Shown: positions 21,626 through 34,229, counted from the stretch's first letter. The stretch is 64,000 nucleotides of DNA from Pegoplata infirma (GCA_963921195.1 OY992538.1:86179904-86243903), one strand, 5' to 3'. Numbers and translations are program-made. Notes: generated by a model not told the origin, from the letters alone.

Positions 21626-22805
21626 GTGCATATATATATTCGTTTCATCGTGGCTATAGCCACTCAACGCTACTTAGTTAAAGATGCTGAATCTGTCCTT
21701 ACAAATGACCTGCTATCACTTGGAAATTATTTTAAAAAATGGCGTCTGTGTCCTAGCCTCAACAAGACGGAAGTAACATGTTTTCACCTCAATAATAGTC
21801 AATCTGATCTAAAGCTTAACGTTCTTTTTGGAGATATTATCCTACCCTTTAATCCAACACCAAAATACCTTGGAGTTACCCTTGATAGAACACTCTCTTT
21901 TAAAAAGCACATAGAAAATACTGCTAACAAAGTTAAAACGCGTAACAATATTATCCAAAAACTTGCGTCAACTACTTGGGGAGCTTCTGCAAAAACACTG
22001 CGCTCAGCATCACTCGGACTGGTTTATTCTTCTGCAGAATACTGCGCACCGGTCTGGCTTAATAGCCCCCACGTAAACAAATTAGATACCCAACTAAATG
22101 CATGTATGCGACTAATAACAGGTACAATGTCTTCAACCCCAATAAGATTTTTACCTGTTCTAAGTAATATTCTACCACCAAGTCTAAGACGTCAGAATGC
22201 ACTACTCCGCGAACATCGAAAAATAATCGCCAATCCTAGCCTTAAAATACACCAATATATTGAAGCTGCTAATGACGACCGTCTCATATCTCGAAAACCT
22301 CCATTAAAACTAGCTGAAAGTCTCGCAAACAATAATTATGACCCATATAACATCTGGTTTAATAATTGGAACCAAGCTTCATGTGATGACTTAATGAAAA
22401 TACAGGACTTGACCTGTATGCCTCCGGGATCAGAATTGCCTAGGCCTATATGGGTTAGGCTTAACCGTATACGGACAAACAATGGAAGGTGCGCAGCTAC
22501 TCTTTTTAAATGGGGCTCCGCTGTTTCGCCATTATGTGATTGCAGCGATGTTAATCAAACCATTTACCACATTATAAAAGACTGCCCCCATCGTAAATTT
22601 CTTGGCGAACTACACGAACTAAACAATGCTGGCCCAGATGCCGTCCGGTGGCTGAAGAATATTGACATCAATATCTAATTATTATCTATACTATTTTTCT
22701 ATCAAAATATGCTAAACTTTGTTGTATAATCTGTTAAACTAGTAATGCTTATATCTCTAAAATTGTAATTGTTTGTATCAGTGCCATACGATAAATAAAA
22801 TAACC
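21626..22805 (+). pseudogene. Non-LTR retrotransposon, 5'-truncated C-terminal RT fragment
   Basis: An open frame ending at 22678 encodes the thumb and C-terminal domain of a non-LTR reverse transcriptase. Visible are LGNYFKKWRL (after the lost YADD box), KTEVTCFHL, PKYLGVTLDRTLSFKKH, SAEYCAPVW and a terminal Cys/His cluster (CDC...H...CPH). Endonuclease and palm are missing. The apparent start at 21626 is not a true start, since homology begins at about 21650. A 130-nt 3' tail ends CGATAAATAAAATAA. It lies in the RRM intron, antisense to that gene. The clade is uncertain (Jockey/I/CR1 relatives have this tail). Confidence 0.82.
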
Positions 22806-22884
22806 GAGTCATTCGCTTTAGAGTACACCACTTTTAGAGTACAGTATTTCCGAATTAGAATGTTTAGAATGATTAGTAACAACG

Positions 22885-22940
22885 AAATTAAAATGCAGAA
22901 ACTATGCATAGTCTGATTCAGAAATTGTTACTATATTTGT
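22885..22940 (+). repeat. Direct repeat flanking the pogo-like element, copy 1
   Basis: An AAATGCAGAAACTATGC...ATTGTTACTAT segment of about 45 bp recurs at 23928-23972. Confidence 0.65.
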
Positions 22941-23006
22941 AATTTTTGGAGTTTAAAAGTTATTCAATTATCAACTTCACAATATCAGAATTATAATTTG
23001 CAAATA

Positions 23007-23500
23007 CAGTCGAACTCGGTTATAACGAACTCGGTTATAACGAATTCTCGGTTATAACGAACTAATTCTAAAGTCCCGACGTTTTGGCAACAATTTTCAC
23101 ACAAAATACTTCTTTTATAACGAACTCGGTTATAACGAATCCTCGGTTAAAACGAACTACTTATTATGGTTCCACGAATACATTTTCATGTAAATTTACC
23201 TTTTTATAACGAACTCCCATACATTTTTTGAAATTTGCGGCAATTATGTGTACCAAACTCACAAATGGTAAGAAATTTTGGGTTAATATTATAATTTTGA
23301 TAAAATTTATTTATATTTTTAATGTCTTCTTCTCAATAAGTTTTTTACTTTCAAAAAAACGTGAAATAAAACAAAATTGGAAATTTTGTTTTGGAAATAA
23401 AACTAGGTTGATATAAAACATACCCCGGTTATAGCGAACTTCGCTTATAACGAACTATTTTCCCTGGTCCCTCGGAGTTCGTTATAACCGGGTTTGACTG
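23007..23500. mobile_element. pogo/Tigger-like MITE (494 bp)
   Basis: It starts CAGTCGAACTCGGTTATAAC and ends in the inverse of CAGTCAAACCCGGTTATAAC. TA duplications lie at 23005-23006 and 23501-23502. GGTTATAACGAACT is repeated several times subterminally on both sides. CAGT ends plus TA are the Tc1/mariner-pogo signature. Confidence 0.85.
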
Positions 23501-23763
23501 TAATTAATATAATAATATTAATTGCATTGTCTATATGACATTAACAAAACTATACCTAAAATACAAACCAAAATTTGCCCCGAGGCAATTTGACTTAACT
23601 TAGCAGAAAGTCATTTCATGTATGCAAAACCCATTCTTCTAAGTGGCATACCCTGTAAAAAGAGACACGAAAATATAATTGGAATAACTGGAAAAATTGT
23701 TTGTTTAACATTGTTCATGAAATCTCTTCTAGAAAAACCACATTATTCGTTGTTAGATTTAAT

Positions 23764-23860
23764 GCTATTGTGTCGGATCGCGTAAAGCGGCAGTTATAAT
23801 TGTTACGAGTGTAACGTGGTGTTTGGTACCTTGGGTTCAAATCTCACATTTTCTATATAG
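23764..23860 (+). repeat. Possible tRNA-derived fragment
   Basis: A B-box-like GGTTCAAATCT lies near 23834, preceded by a weak A-box-like region. Too diverged for a firm call. Confidence 0.3.
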
Positions 23861-23927
23861 AGATAATTTAACAATTTTCAAATGTTAAACATATAAATAT
23901 AATAATATAGGATCACTGATGAAGCTA

Positions 23928-23972
23928 AAATGCAGAAACTATGCATAGTCTGATTCAGAAATTGTTACTATG
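23928..23972 (+). repeat. Direct repeat flanking the pogo-like element, copy 2
   Basis: Same AAATGCAGAAACTATGC segment as 22885-22940, here followed by TAGAATG-rich sequence also seen near 22860. Confidence 0.6.
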
Positions 23973-25942
23973 TTTACAACTTTACATTATCAGAATTGAA
24001 AATTTTTATTGTTTGAACGTTTAGAATGTAAGAAAAACATTCGTTTCTAGAATGGCAAATATAGTAGTGATTCTAGAAATTACACAAAATATTATACAAC
24101 ATATTTTTAATATATACTGAGCACTTAGAATGTTTTTAATAAAAAAAAATATTTAAAAATAAACTGTATTTTTAAAAAAAAAAGTTAACATATCTTGTTT
24201 TTTGAAAAAATTATTTTTCAAAAAACACCCAAAAGCAATTCGAGCAAAAAATTTATATTTGAAGGCATGTCATAGACTCAATTCCGTTCGGGAGTGGAAA
24301 AAGTGGTTTACTCGAAAAACGGAAAGCGAATATTTTTTTCCGAAATGAAACCACCCAGCCAGAAATTCCCAACAGTACCAAAACAAAAGTACTGGCAAAG
24401 CAAATAATTTTTTGTATAGCAAGCTCTTTTTAGTAAAGTACTTGGTTTCACCGAATTAAGTACTTTGCTAGTACTTTTTTACCAAACTAAAGGCGGTTTA
24501 TTTATTTGAAATATTTTTTTTAATAATATAATTAAATTTTAACATTTTATTTGAAAACACTTAATTATGTTATAAAGCTATGACAATGGTGTCATTATCA
24601 AATTTAGTATGAATACATTTTGATTCTACTATGTGGATACTGATTTCAATGTTATTTTTATCAAATTTGTTTAACATTGTAGAGTCCTATTTCTCTTGAT
24701 TAAAAAAAAATCGCTACATTCAATGAAAATATTGCCTTTCAAAAATAAGTCATCTTGTAAAATGATTCTGCCATAAAAAAAGTTTTTCGCGATTTTTAAC
24801 AAAATGGTCTATATCACATAGATGTTTTTTGTTCACTATTCGTAGTATTAGGGATGCCTTTATGATCCACTAAAAGCAATTTTTTTTATCAAATACCAAT
24901 TAAGATGGTTTATTTCGCGAGAACCTTGAAAAATTAAAAAATTCGCGAATTTTAGGGCTTAAAATGAAAAGCTTTAAACAAAATTTGCATAAGAAACATT
25001 GTTACAAGTCAAGAAAACTGTACCATGCATCGAAAAACGGAGTACGCCATTCGACTCAGCATGTCTCAAATAGATGGAAATGTTGGCCATACCACTTATT
25101 TTCTATAATAGTGGTCACTTTTGTCATGATGTGTAATTAATATATAACCCGTGTAAAAAAAAATAGATATTGAACTATATATAATCATATCTTCTGCTAT
25201 ATCTGATACCATATATAATTTGATATGCTAGATCCGAGAAATGGGGACAAATCTCGGATCTAAATATATCTGATCAGATCTAAACTGATACAAAAAGATA
25301 TGTAAGTTTTAGATCTAATTTTATCAAATTTAGTATATATTTTTTATATCCGTACTTTAATTACGCGAAAAAAATATTTCTTCTTAATTCGCTTTCAAAT
25401 CTTTTAAACTTTTATTGAAGTAATTATTTTATTTACATAATACATACAAAACTCATTAAATATAAACAAATTTTAAGATAAAAAAATATTTAAATAAAAG
25501 ACTGACAATATATTAATAAAAAACAGACAGTAATTAACTAAAATAAATAAAATTATTGCCAATTTTAGATGGATTCTTCCATAGGGTAGAAAGGTACCAA
25601 TTGTAGTATCAGATCAACCTCTTAGACTTCGATGGATTTCCACACACCTTTACACATTTAAATAACGTTTGAGAATTTTGGCAATAAGGGCAGTTCAGAT
25701 TTCCCATTGTCCAACACACATCAACGACAACAGATCTATACATAAATATATATACTCATCTGCAATCATCTTTTCCACACATAATTTCCATGTGGACATG
25801 TATGTATCCTAACAGCCCCAACATTCATTACAAGAAAAATTAATAATCCCAATGTTTCGGCTACTTAACAGCAGGAAAATTGATTCTTCAAATCTAAAAA
25901 AAACTTCAAACACAGCCACGAAATATTTTTATAATTTTTAAC

Positions 25943-25983
<41 letters not shown>

Positions 25984-26215
25984 TTATTTATTTATTTATT
26001 GGTGATCTAGCACAACAAGACATAAAATCTTATAAATGATAGTGCTAGTGAGTATAACAAACATACATGGGTACATGATTGAAAATTATCAGATTAAAAG
26101 CATTCGAAAATAGTTTGTGAATTTGGATTACAAAAAAATAAAAAATAATAATAAATAATAATTGTAGTATATATAATAATATAGACAGTTTTATAAATTA
26201 TTACAAAAATGCAAT

Positions 26216-27070
26216 CCCGAGTAAAAAAGATCATATATAATTATATATAGTTTTATATATACATATATTATTTTATAAAACTATATGTATTTTTTGTTGC
26301 ATCATATGTGATTTTATATATTTGCACTTCTAATTTGTTTCTTATATAAAATTATATAACAGAAAATATTGTCTTTTATATAATAACATATGATTTAAGA
26401 TTCGTTTATATTATTACATATGAACTTTAAAATTCTGTCTCCTTTTTTATATAATTTGATAAAACAAAATATTTGAAGTAATTTTATATAAAACTTTATG
26501 CAACTGTTTTTAAATTATATGTTATCTTATATGAGTAAAATTTAAAAAAAAAATTCTAAGTCCTTTACATATAATTCAATATAACTTTTGAAAATTTTTC
26601 TAAGTCCAAAAAAAAAATAAAATTTTCTAAGTCCCAAGGACTGATGCAAAATTGAAAGAAAAAAATTCATAGAATTTGATATAACTTTTAAAAAATTTTC
26701 TAAGTCCATATTTTTTTTTTTGAAATTTTTCAAAGTCCTAAAAATATTTTTGAAAATTTTTAAGTCCTGGAAACAAATTTTTTTTGTCAATTTTTTGCGT
26801 TTTGGGGGAAAATTTTTTTTCTTATATATAAATATATTTAATTATATATAATTGCATCAATTTTATTCAAAAAGGGTCCAATTTTCGCATATAACTATAT
26901 AAAATTATATTAAAATTATATCAAATTTGATGAGATTTGATAAAATTTGATCAAATTTGATAAGTTTTTATATGGTTTTATCGACTCATTTTTCGCATTA
27001 AACTATATATGATTATATATGATGTCTTTATATAATTTTATATGAATATATATAATCTTTTTTACTCGGG
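26216..27070. mobile_element. CCCGAG element A (855 bp), AT duplication
   Basis: It starts CCCGAGTAAAAAAGATCAT and ends ATCTTTTTTACTCGGG. AT lies at 26214-26215 and 27071-27072. The interior is almost only TATATA-type sequence with TTCTAAGTCC repeats. It is an inverted near-copy of 29824-30632. Confidence 0.85.
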
Positions 27071-27073
27071 ATA

Positions 27074-27831
27074 CCCGAGTAAAAAAGATTATATATAATT
27101 TTACTTATTTTTATATAAACATATATTATTTGATAAATTTATACGTAAATTGTTTTGCTATCATATAAGATTATATATATTTGCACTTCGTATTTTTTTC
27201 TTATATAAAATTATATAAAAGAAAATGTTAAGTTATACATAATAACATATGATTAAAGTTAGTTTATATAATTACATATGAAATATAAAATTCTGTCTGT
27301 TTTTTTATATAATTTAATATAACAAAATATTTGAAGACATTTTATATAAAACTTTATGCAACTTTTTTCTGAATCATATGTAATCTTATATGAGTAAAAT
27401 TAAAAAAAAAAAATCTAAGTCCTTTATATATAATTTGATATAACTTTTGAAAATTTTTCTAAGTCCAGAATTTTTTTTTTTTTAAGTTCCAAACCTAAAC
27501 CTTAAACATTTGTTTTAAAAATTTTATATGTTATTATATATAATGCAAAATTTATGAAAAAAAATCTAAGTTCTTTATATATAATTTAATATAATTTTTT
27601 TTTTGGGTTTTTTTTTATTTAATTATATATAATTGCATAAATTTTTCTAAAAAAGGGGCCAATTTTCGCATCAAATCATATAAAATTATATGAAAATCAC
27701 ATCAAATTATATCAAATTTAATGCAACTTTATATGGTTTTATCGACTCATTTTTCGCATCAAATTCTATATGAATATATATGATGTCTTTATATAATTAA
27801 ATATAAACATATATAATCTTTTTTACTCGGG
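27074..27831. mobile_element. CCCGAG element B (758 bp), TA duplication
   Basis: It has the same ends as element A. TA lies at 27072-27073 and 27832-27833, so it landed directly against A. It is colinear with A but more diverged. Confidence 0.85.
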
Positions 27832-28981
27832 TATAGAAAACAAAAAATTGATTAACATTATCATATTTCATAGAAAATTTAATATTAAAATTTAAAAATT
27901 TGGTATTTAACATATTCAATCAAATTTTAAAAATTAACAACATTAAAAAAAATTATCTAAAATAAATTAATAGCTCCTTCTTGAACAAGTTTGCGTTGCC
28001 TATAAGTTGTGTAGTATCTGGAAGTTTATTCCAAAGACGAGTGGAAAATATAAAGAATTGGCGTTCAGACAAAAGTTTTCGAAAACGTTGCTGAATAATT
28101 TTCTTTCCACGACGGGATCTTGCAAATTGGATTCTACTAAATAGATAAATTGGTTGTTTTTGTGTTATTATTTTGTGTAGAAGCATAAGACATTTAAATT
28201 TAAGAAGATTTTCAAAGCTCATCTTATATATACGGTATGAAAACGTTGAAATGTGATCACGACGTCCTTTATCGAAAATGTATCTTGCGATATTATTGTA
28301 GGCAACATTTAGTTTGCGAAAATCATCACTATCACAATTAGCAAAAATTTCACAACCGTATAAAAGGACTGGAATAAGGTACGTTTTCGCTAACAACATA
28401 CGAATGTTTAATGGTGTTGAACTTTTCACTGCCCACAGATTACGCAACATACCATAAAGTCTCCCTACAACAGAGTTAATATGGGTCGACCAAGTTAACT
28501 CATTATTAAACGTTACACCAAGATTTTTTGAAGAATCAACAAAATCAATAATGTTATTGTTTATTTTAATTTGAATATCATTACCTAATGTTCTTTTACT
28601 TCGCGATATAAATAGGCATTTGGATTTTGAAGGATTAATACATAATCCATTGGCATTCGCCCAGATGTTGATTTCATTGAGATCAGTGTTAATATTGTTT
28701 ACGCAAGATTGAATATTTGCAACATTAGAACCGTTATAAAGTTGCACATCATCTGCATACATGTGTACTTTGCTGAAGAACGTGACGTCTGGTAAATCAT
28801 TAATGTATAAACAAAACAAGAGGGGACCAAGGATTGATCCTTGTGGAACACCTCTGTTGACGTTTTTTTTACAATTTTCACTTAAAGAATCGAAATTTTC
28901 TGTATGTACAAAAAAAAATTCTAAAATAAATATTTTATTTTGAAATACATTTCAAATTTTGAAATTGTTTTTTTCTGATTT

Positions 28982-29311
28982 TCCGAGTAAAAATTTTCTG
29001 GTCTAATCATATATAATTTGATACAATCTTATATGAGTTAATATGCTTCCGTATAAATTTATATAAAATTTTATCTATCACTTTGATACGGTTGATCCAC
29101 TTTATATGGTTAGATGTTGCATCAAATTATATAAAAATTGATATTATAAGATCAATTTGATCTATTTAGATTTGACCAAATTCGGGATCAAATTGTATCA
29201 ATTTTTATATTTTTTTATCTAAAGTAATACAATTAGATATTATTTGATACAACCATTTTACGGATCAAATTAGATCTATTTAGTAAAATTAGCATAATAT
29301 TTTTACTAGGG
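28982..29311. mobile_element. CCCGAG-type element D (330 bp), TT duplication
   Basis: The ends are (T)CCGAGTAAAAATTTTC and TTTTTACTAGGG, with TT at 28980-28981 and 29312-29313. It is an inverted near-copy of 29439-29804. Confidence 0.78.
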
Positions 29312-29438
29312 TTGTTTTGAATTGATTTTTTTATTATGATAATAAATAAAAACATCAAAAATATCGATATTTGCAAAAATCAAAATGATATCGAAATTGA
29401 ACATTAGGGGTTTTCATTTAAGCTATTTAAAATATGTA

Positions 29439-29804
29439 CCCTAGTAAAAATATAATGCTAATTTTACTGAATAGATCTAATTTGATCCGTAAAATGGTTG
29501 TATCAAATATTATCTAATTGTATTACTTTAGATCAAAAAATATAAAAATTGATACAATTTGATCCTGAATTTGGTCAAATCTAATTAAATCAAATTGATC
29601 TTATAATATCAATTTTTATATAATTTGATGAGCAAAACCAAAATACGAATCTAATCATATATGGAGCAATATCTAACCATATAAAGTGGATCAACCGTAT
29701 CAAAGTGATAGATGCAATTTTATATAAATTTATACGGAAGCATATTAACTCATATGAGATTGTATCAAATTATATATGATTAGACCAGAAAATTTTTACT
29801 CGGG
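29439..29804. mobile_element. CCCTAG/CCCGAG element E (366 bp), TA duplication
   Basis: It starts CCCTAGTAAAAATATAATG and ends AAAATTTTTACTCGGG. TA lies at 29437-29438 and 29805-29806. It is opposite in orientation to element D, with about 40 bp extra in the middle. Confidence 0.83.
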
Positions 29805-29823
29805 TAAATAATGATTTTGGTAT

Positions 29824-30632
29824 CCCGAGTAAAAAAGATCATATATATTCATATAAAATTATATAAAGCCATCATATATAATCATATATAGTTTAATGCG
29901 AAAAATGAGTCGATAAAACGATATAAAAACTTATCAAATTTGATCAAATCTGATCAAATTTGATATAATTTTAATATAATTTTATATAGTTATATGCGAA
30001 AATTGGACCCTTTTTTGTATAAAATTGATGCAATTATATATAATTAAATATATTTATATATAAGAAAAAAATGTTTTCCCCCAAAACGCAAAAAATTGAC
30101 AAAAAAATTTGTTTCCAGGACTTAAAAATTTTCAAAAATATTTTTAGGACTTCGAAAATTTAAAAAAAAAAAAAAACATCTGGACTTAGAAAATTTTTTG
30201 TATTTTTTTTTTTCAATTTTGCATCAGTCGTAAAATTTTTGGACTTAGAAAAATTATCAAAAGTTATATTAAATTATATGTAAAGGACTTAGATTTTTTT
30301 TTTTAAATTTTACTCATATAAGATAACATATAATTTAAAAACAGTTGCATAAAGTTTTATATAAAATTTCTTCAAATATTTTGTTTTATCAAATTATATA
30401 AAAAAGAAGACAGAATTTTAAAGTTCATATGTAATTATATAAACGAACTTTAAATCATATGTTATTATATAAAAGTCAATATTTTCTGTTATATAATTTT
30501 ATATAAGAAACAAATTAGCAGTGCAAATATATAAAATCACATATGATGCAACAAAAAATACATATAGTTTTACAAAATAATATATGTATATATAAAACTA
30601 TATATAATTATATATGATCTTTTTTACTCGGG
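29824..30632. mobile_element. CCCGAG element C (809 bp), AT duplication
   Basis: It starts CCCGAGTAAAAAAGATCAT and ends ATCTTTTTTACTCGGG. AT lies at 29822-29823 and 30633-30634. It is the reverse-complement counterpart of element A, highly similar over most of its length. Confidence 0.85.
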
Positions 30633-31299
30633 ATTTATTTTTATTAATGATAGATATATAAGTAGATCTGATCATATCTACTAGATATAAAAATCTTGAC
30701 ACAAAACGTTTGTAGATGTTAGACGAGATATGACTATATATAGGCCCATATCTAGCATATCTTGCAATATATAATTTGATCAGGTATCAGATATAATTAG
30801 ATATGTTCATATATAATTAGATCTAAACAGATCTAATTATTTTTACACGGGAATTTATTTAAAATAGAAAAATTTAAAAAAAAGTTTTCTAATGTACAAA
30901 TTATTAAATAAAAAAAATATTTTATTAAATACATTTTTAATTTTGTAATGGATTGTTTTAGTTAAAAAGCTATTTTAAAAATTCTCGGATAGTACTTTTT
31001 AAAGTACAGGGAAAGCGCTTTTAAAAGTACTTTTCCACTACTAAATGGTGTTATCATTTAGTATCTTAGCAAGTACTAAAAACCCAAAAAAAGGTAATTT
31101 GCCAGTATTAATACTACCTTATTAGGTACTTTGCCAGATCTGGCCCGTATGTATTTTTCTGCCTGGGCACTTTTATGCAATTCAATTCCACTTTGATTTT
31201 TTAAAGTGATTCCATTCCGAAAATTATAATATTCGTTTTGTGTTTTACGAGCAAACCAATTTTTTCCAAATCCGAACGGAATTGAGTCTGTGACATGCC

Positions 31300-31329
31300 C
31301 CTTGAGTTTGAGAAATAAAGTTTAAAACT
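31300..31329. other. Junction between nested cluster and module
   Basis: Short AT-rich junction with no feature of its own. Confidence 0.3.
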
Positions 31330-31625
31330 AAAATTTCCATAACTCAAAAACTAAGCAAGCTGGAGCAAAACGAAACAAAATGTCGGATCTATGACGACCC
31401 TGTAGGAAATTTAGCTCTTCACAAGTCTGGACCCTATTGGGTCCTAACTTTGAATCAAAAATAAAATTCCCCGAAATTTTAAAACGTTCATATAGCGGTT
31501 ACTACCGCCGACAAAAAGTTGTGAAGCAATTTTGTAGCTCTTGGATCGTAGAACAAGACCACTAAATACCCGAGAGCAATCCGATAGTTTTTGGGTTATT
31601 TTAGTTTGAAGTGTGTTTAACCTAC
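31330..31625. repeat. Dispersed module related to 52230-52440
   Basis: It shares, in order, GGAGCAAAACG, a GACGACCCT/ATGACCCT word, GGGTCCTAACTTTGAATC / GGGCTCTAATTTTGAATC and CGACAAAAA...TGTGAAG with the second site. Function unknown. Probably the core of an old TIR element. Confidence 0.5.
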
Positions 31626-31941
31626 AACAAAACCTGTTGCCATTTGTAATTCAAAGATTCCATTTGTAATTCGAAAATTTCATTTGTATTTCGAAGATTC
31701 TACTTGTAATTCGAATATTCCATTGGAAATTTCAAAATTGTATTTGTAATTCTAAAAAATCAATTATAATTCGAAAAAGTCAATTTTTATTCGAAAACAA
31801 TCAATTGTAATTCGAAGGTTCTAATAGTAATTCGAAAAAGATCAATTGTAATTCGAGAAGGATCAATTGTAATTTGAAAAGATCAATTGTAGTTCGAAGT
31901 AGATCAATTGCAATTAAAAAAAAAAAATCAATCAATCAATT

Positions 31942-33205
31942 GAACAGTTCATGCGAATAAGGACGAATAGACCACTTTTTTGCAAACACGTTTTTTTGCA
32001 TAAATGCATTTTATTAGCAGAGCCCTACAATCCTATGCAGAAATTTTGGGGAAATTTTGACTTTTAAGGCTAAAAAAATGACTTTGAAAGTGAAATAATT
32101 TGTATATTTTTATATTTTTGTTTAAATTGGGATTGAACTAACGCACAATTTTGATTAAATACAACACAAAAACATACAAAAATTTTACTTTCGGTAACAA
32201 TGTGTTAAAAGAACATTACGAGGAACAAACCACACTTATTATATTTAAAGTGTGGAAAACAAAAAGGGCGAATATTCATCCTTAACAAAATATTATACTA
32301 CTATAAAAATTGATATTAGCTAAAATTTGAATTTGTACACAAAAAAAATAACAATCTTAGCACATACAAACAAATTAACCAGATTTGCGAAAAAAAAATC
32401 TTCAGTGTTACCGCGTAATTAAGATCATATAACCACGAATACATGGTCTAAGCATATTTTAACCTTACTAAAATTTTGTATATACACCTGTGTTCAGAAA
32501 AATAGGAGAAAAATAGGAGTATCCTCGTAAAAATTCAGAAAGGTATATCTTCGAAAATAAAACGAGTATTTTAAGCAATAAAAAGTGCGTTGTAGATAAT
32601 TGCTTAAACTTTAATTTAAATTAATTCCAGCCATATTGGGAAATTAATATTTAATTTTTTTTACAAAAAACTGGATGTCCAAAAATACGTGTTTTTTTAC
32701 AATGCGGGAAGGTCTTGGATTTTTTTCCTGGTAGGTAGAAAAATTATTTGATTACTGAAAATTAACTATAAAGCTAATGCTAAAAATCCAAAATTATGTA
32801 TTTGAAATAAATCGACTCGTAAGTATTTAAAAAAAAAAATCCAAAAACAGTATTCCAAAAATTTCATTTTGCAGTTCGACCCATCTATCTCATTTATTTT
32901 TTACCCAATCTGGATGGGATTAATTTTAAATTAAAGCTTGGGACATTTTCTACGATGCACTTTTTATCTACTAAAAATATTCGTTTTCGTTTCAAAGATA
33001 TACCTTTATGAATTTTAATGTTCGATACGCACTCCTATTTTTCTCCTATTATTTTGAACACAACTGTAGGGAGATGTGACTTAAATCTTTGAGCTAATAC
33101 CAAAAAGTTGACAAAAATATTATTTTTTAACCGTTTCCTGCGTTTTGATTGTCCCCTGTAAAATTCTACAAATGGTCTATTCGTCTTTATTCGCATGAAC
33201 TGTTC
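31942..33205. mobile_element. TIR element with GAACAGTTCATGCG ends (1264 bp)
   Basis: GAACAGTTCATGCGAATAA at 31942 is mirrored by TTATTCGCATGAACTGTTC ending 33205. The TIR is about 33 bp and extends to GACGAATAGACCA. Exact target duplication is ambiguous because CAATTG flanks are palindromic. It contains a Tc1-like MITE. Confidence 0.78.
32485..33066. mobile_element. Tc1/mariner-like MITE (582 bp)
   Basis: The left end CACCTGTGTTCAGAAAAATA and the right end inverse of CAGTTGTGTTCAAAATAATA match closely. TA lies at 32483-32484 and 33067-33068. There is no transposase. Confidence 0.78.
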
Positions 33206-33633
33206 AATTGTATTTGTTATTCGAAAATTTCATTTGTATTTCGAAGATTCTACTTGTAATTCGAATATTACATTAGTAATTTCAAAATTTTATTTGTAAT
33301 TTGAAGATTCCAATTGTAATTCCAAAACAATCAATTGTAATTCGAAGGTTTCAATAGTAATTCCAAAAAAAATCAATTGTAATTAATAAAGATCAATTGT
33401 TATTCAAAAAATATCAATTGTAATTAAAAAAAAAAACAATTGTAATTCAAAAAATATCAATTAAAAATAATTTAAAAAAGATTAATTTTAATTCAAAAAG
33501 GTCAATTGTAATTAGAAAAAGATCAATTGTAATTAAAAAAAAAAATCAATTTTAATTCGAAAAATATCAATTGTAATTCTCTCTTTGTCTCGTTTTTGCA
33601 CATTACAATTTTAGCGCTGAATTATTTGTTTAG

Positions 33634-33800
33634 GGCCCCCGTAGGCTAGTTAGTAGCGTGCTAGCCTTTGAACGTGGGGTCGTGGGTTCTATTCCCACCA
33701 GAACCCTTGGTTTTTTCGCTACAACGAGACGACGGTCATTGTTACCAGTTCTCGGTTAGGTTAAAATTATTAAAAATGAGTTGTAAATAAATAGAATGAA
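33634..33800 (+). repeat. tRNA-derived SINE
   Basis: The A box (TAGGCTAGTTAGTAG) lies near 33642 and the B box (GGTTCTATTCC) at 33685-33695. A tRNA-unrelated body (GAGACGACGGTCATTG, TTCTCGGTTAGG) and an A/T-rich tail with AATAAATAGAATGAATAAA follow. A related minus-strand piece is at 43440-43530. Confidence 0.75.
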
Positions 33801-34229
33801 TAAATAAAATAATTGATTTTGTGATCAAAACTATTAAAAAAAAATTGTAATTCCAAAAATACCAACTGAATTTCCATTGATTTTTTCGAATTACAAGTGA
33901 ATCATTGAATTACAATTCATCTTTTAGAATTACAATTGATCTTTTTCAAACCACATTTAAATTTTTTGGAATTAAAATTGATCTATTCAGACATTTTTGA
34001 ATTACACTTGCGTCGTCGAGGTACAACTAATCTTTTTTTGAATTACAATTGGAATCTTAGAATTACAAATAAAATTTTCAAATTACAAAGGAAGTTTTCG
34101 AATTACAAATGAAATTTTCGAACTACAAGTAAAATCTTAGAATTACAAATGAAATTTCTAAATTAAATATGGAATCTTCGAATTACAAGTAGAATCTTCG
34201 AATTACAATTAATATTTTTCGAATTACAT

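Larger units (their letters stand above)
25944..28945 (-). pseudogene. Non-LTR retrotransposon, 5'-truncated RT with poly(A) tail
   Basis: The minus-strand frame from about 28945 to the stop at 27953 encodes the reverse-transcriptase palm and thumb. It contains GVPQGSILGPLLFCLYINDL, the catalytic YADD box (AspAsp intact), SKNLGVTFNNELTWSTH and a C-terminal FIFSTRLWNKLP tail. An in-frame TGA lies just upstream, so endonuclease and fingers are missing. The 3' UTR continues to about 25982, interrupted by two CCCGAG elements (26216-27831). It ends with TAAATAAATAAA and a 38-nt A tail (T run at 25944-25981 on +). It inserted in the same orientation as the host RRM gene, within its intron. Jockey/CR1-like, clade uncertain. 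Confidence 0.88.
25148..30851. mobile_element. CCCGTGTAAAAA element with AA duplication
   Basis: It starts CCCGTGTAAAAA and ends TTTTTACACGGG, with AA at 25146-25147 and 30852-30853. Subterminal arms share ATCAGATCTAAAC and AGATCTAAT words. It is now filled with the minus-strand non-LTR fragment and smaller CCCGAG elements. Confidence 0.75.
24354..31167. mobile_element. CCCAG element with CA duplication (hosts the next layers)
   Basis: It begins CCCAGCCAGAAA and ends TTTTTCTGCCTGGG, with CA at 24352-24353 and 31168-31169. Inner arms share GTACTGGCAAAG and CTTTGCCAG motifs. A related copy with the same CA duplication is at 55414-56811. Confidence 0.75.
24264..31299. mobile_element. Outermost TIR element of the nested cluster
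   Basis: GGCATGTCATAGACTCAATT at 24264 is mirrored by AATTGAGTCTGTGACATGCC ending 31299. The arms continue inwards for about 90 bp on each side (for example GGTTTACTCG and CGAGCAAACC). Everything between is later insertion. No coding remnant of its own is visible. Confidence 0.72.
31640..34225. repeat. GTAATTCGAA fold-back block
   Basis: Dozens of TTGTAATTCGAA-type units run forward at 31640-31920 and 33210-33590. They run reversed (TTCGAATTACAA) at 33845-34225, giving an inverted pair of minisatellites. The same words form the hairpin in the 18.3-19.7 kb duplication. It hosts a TIR element and a SINE. Confidence 0.75.
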
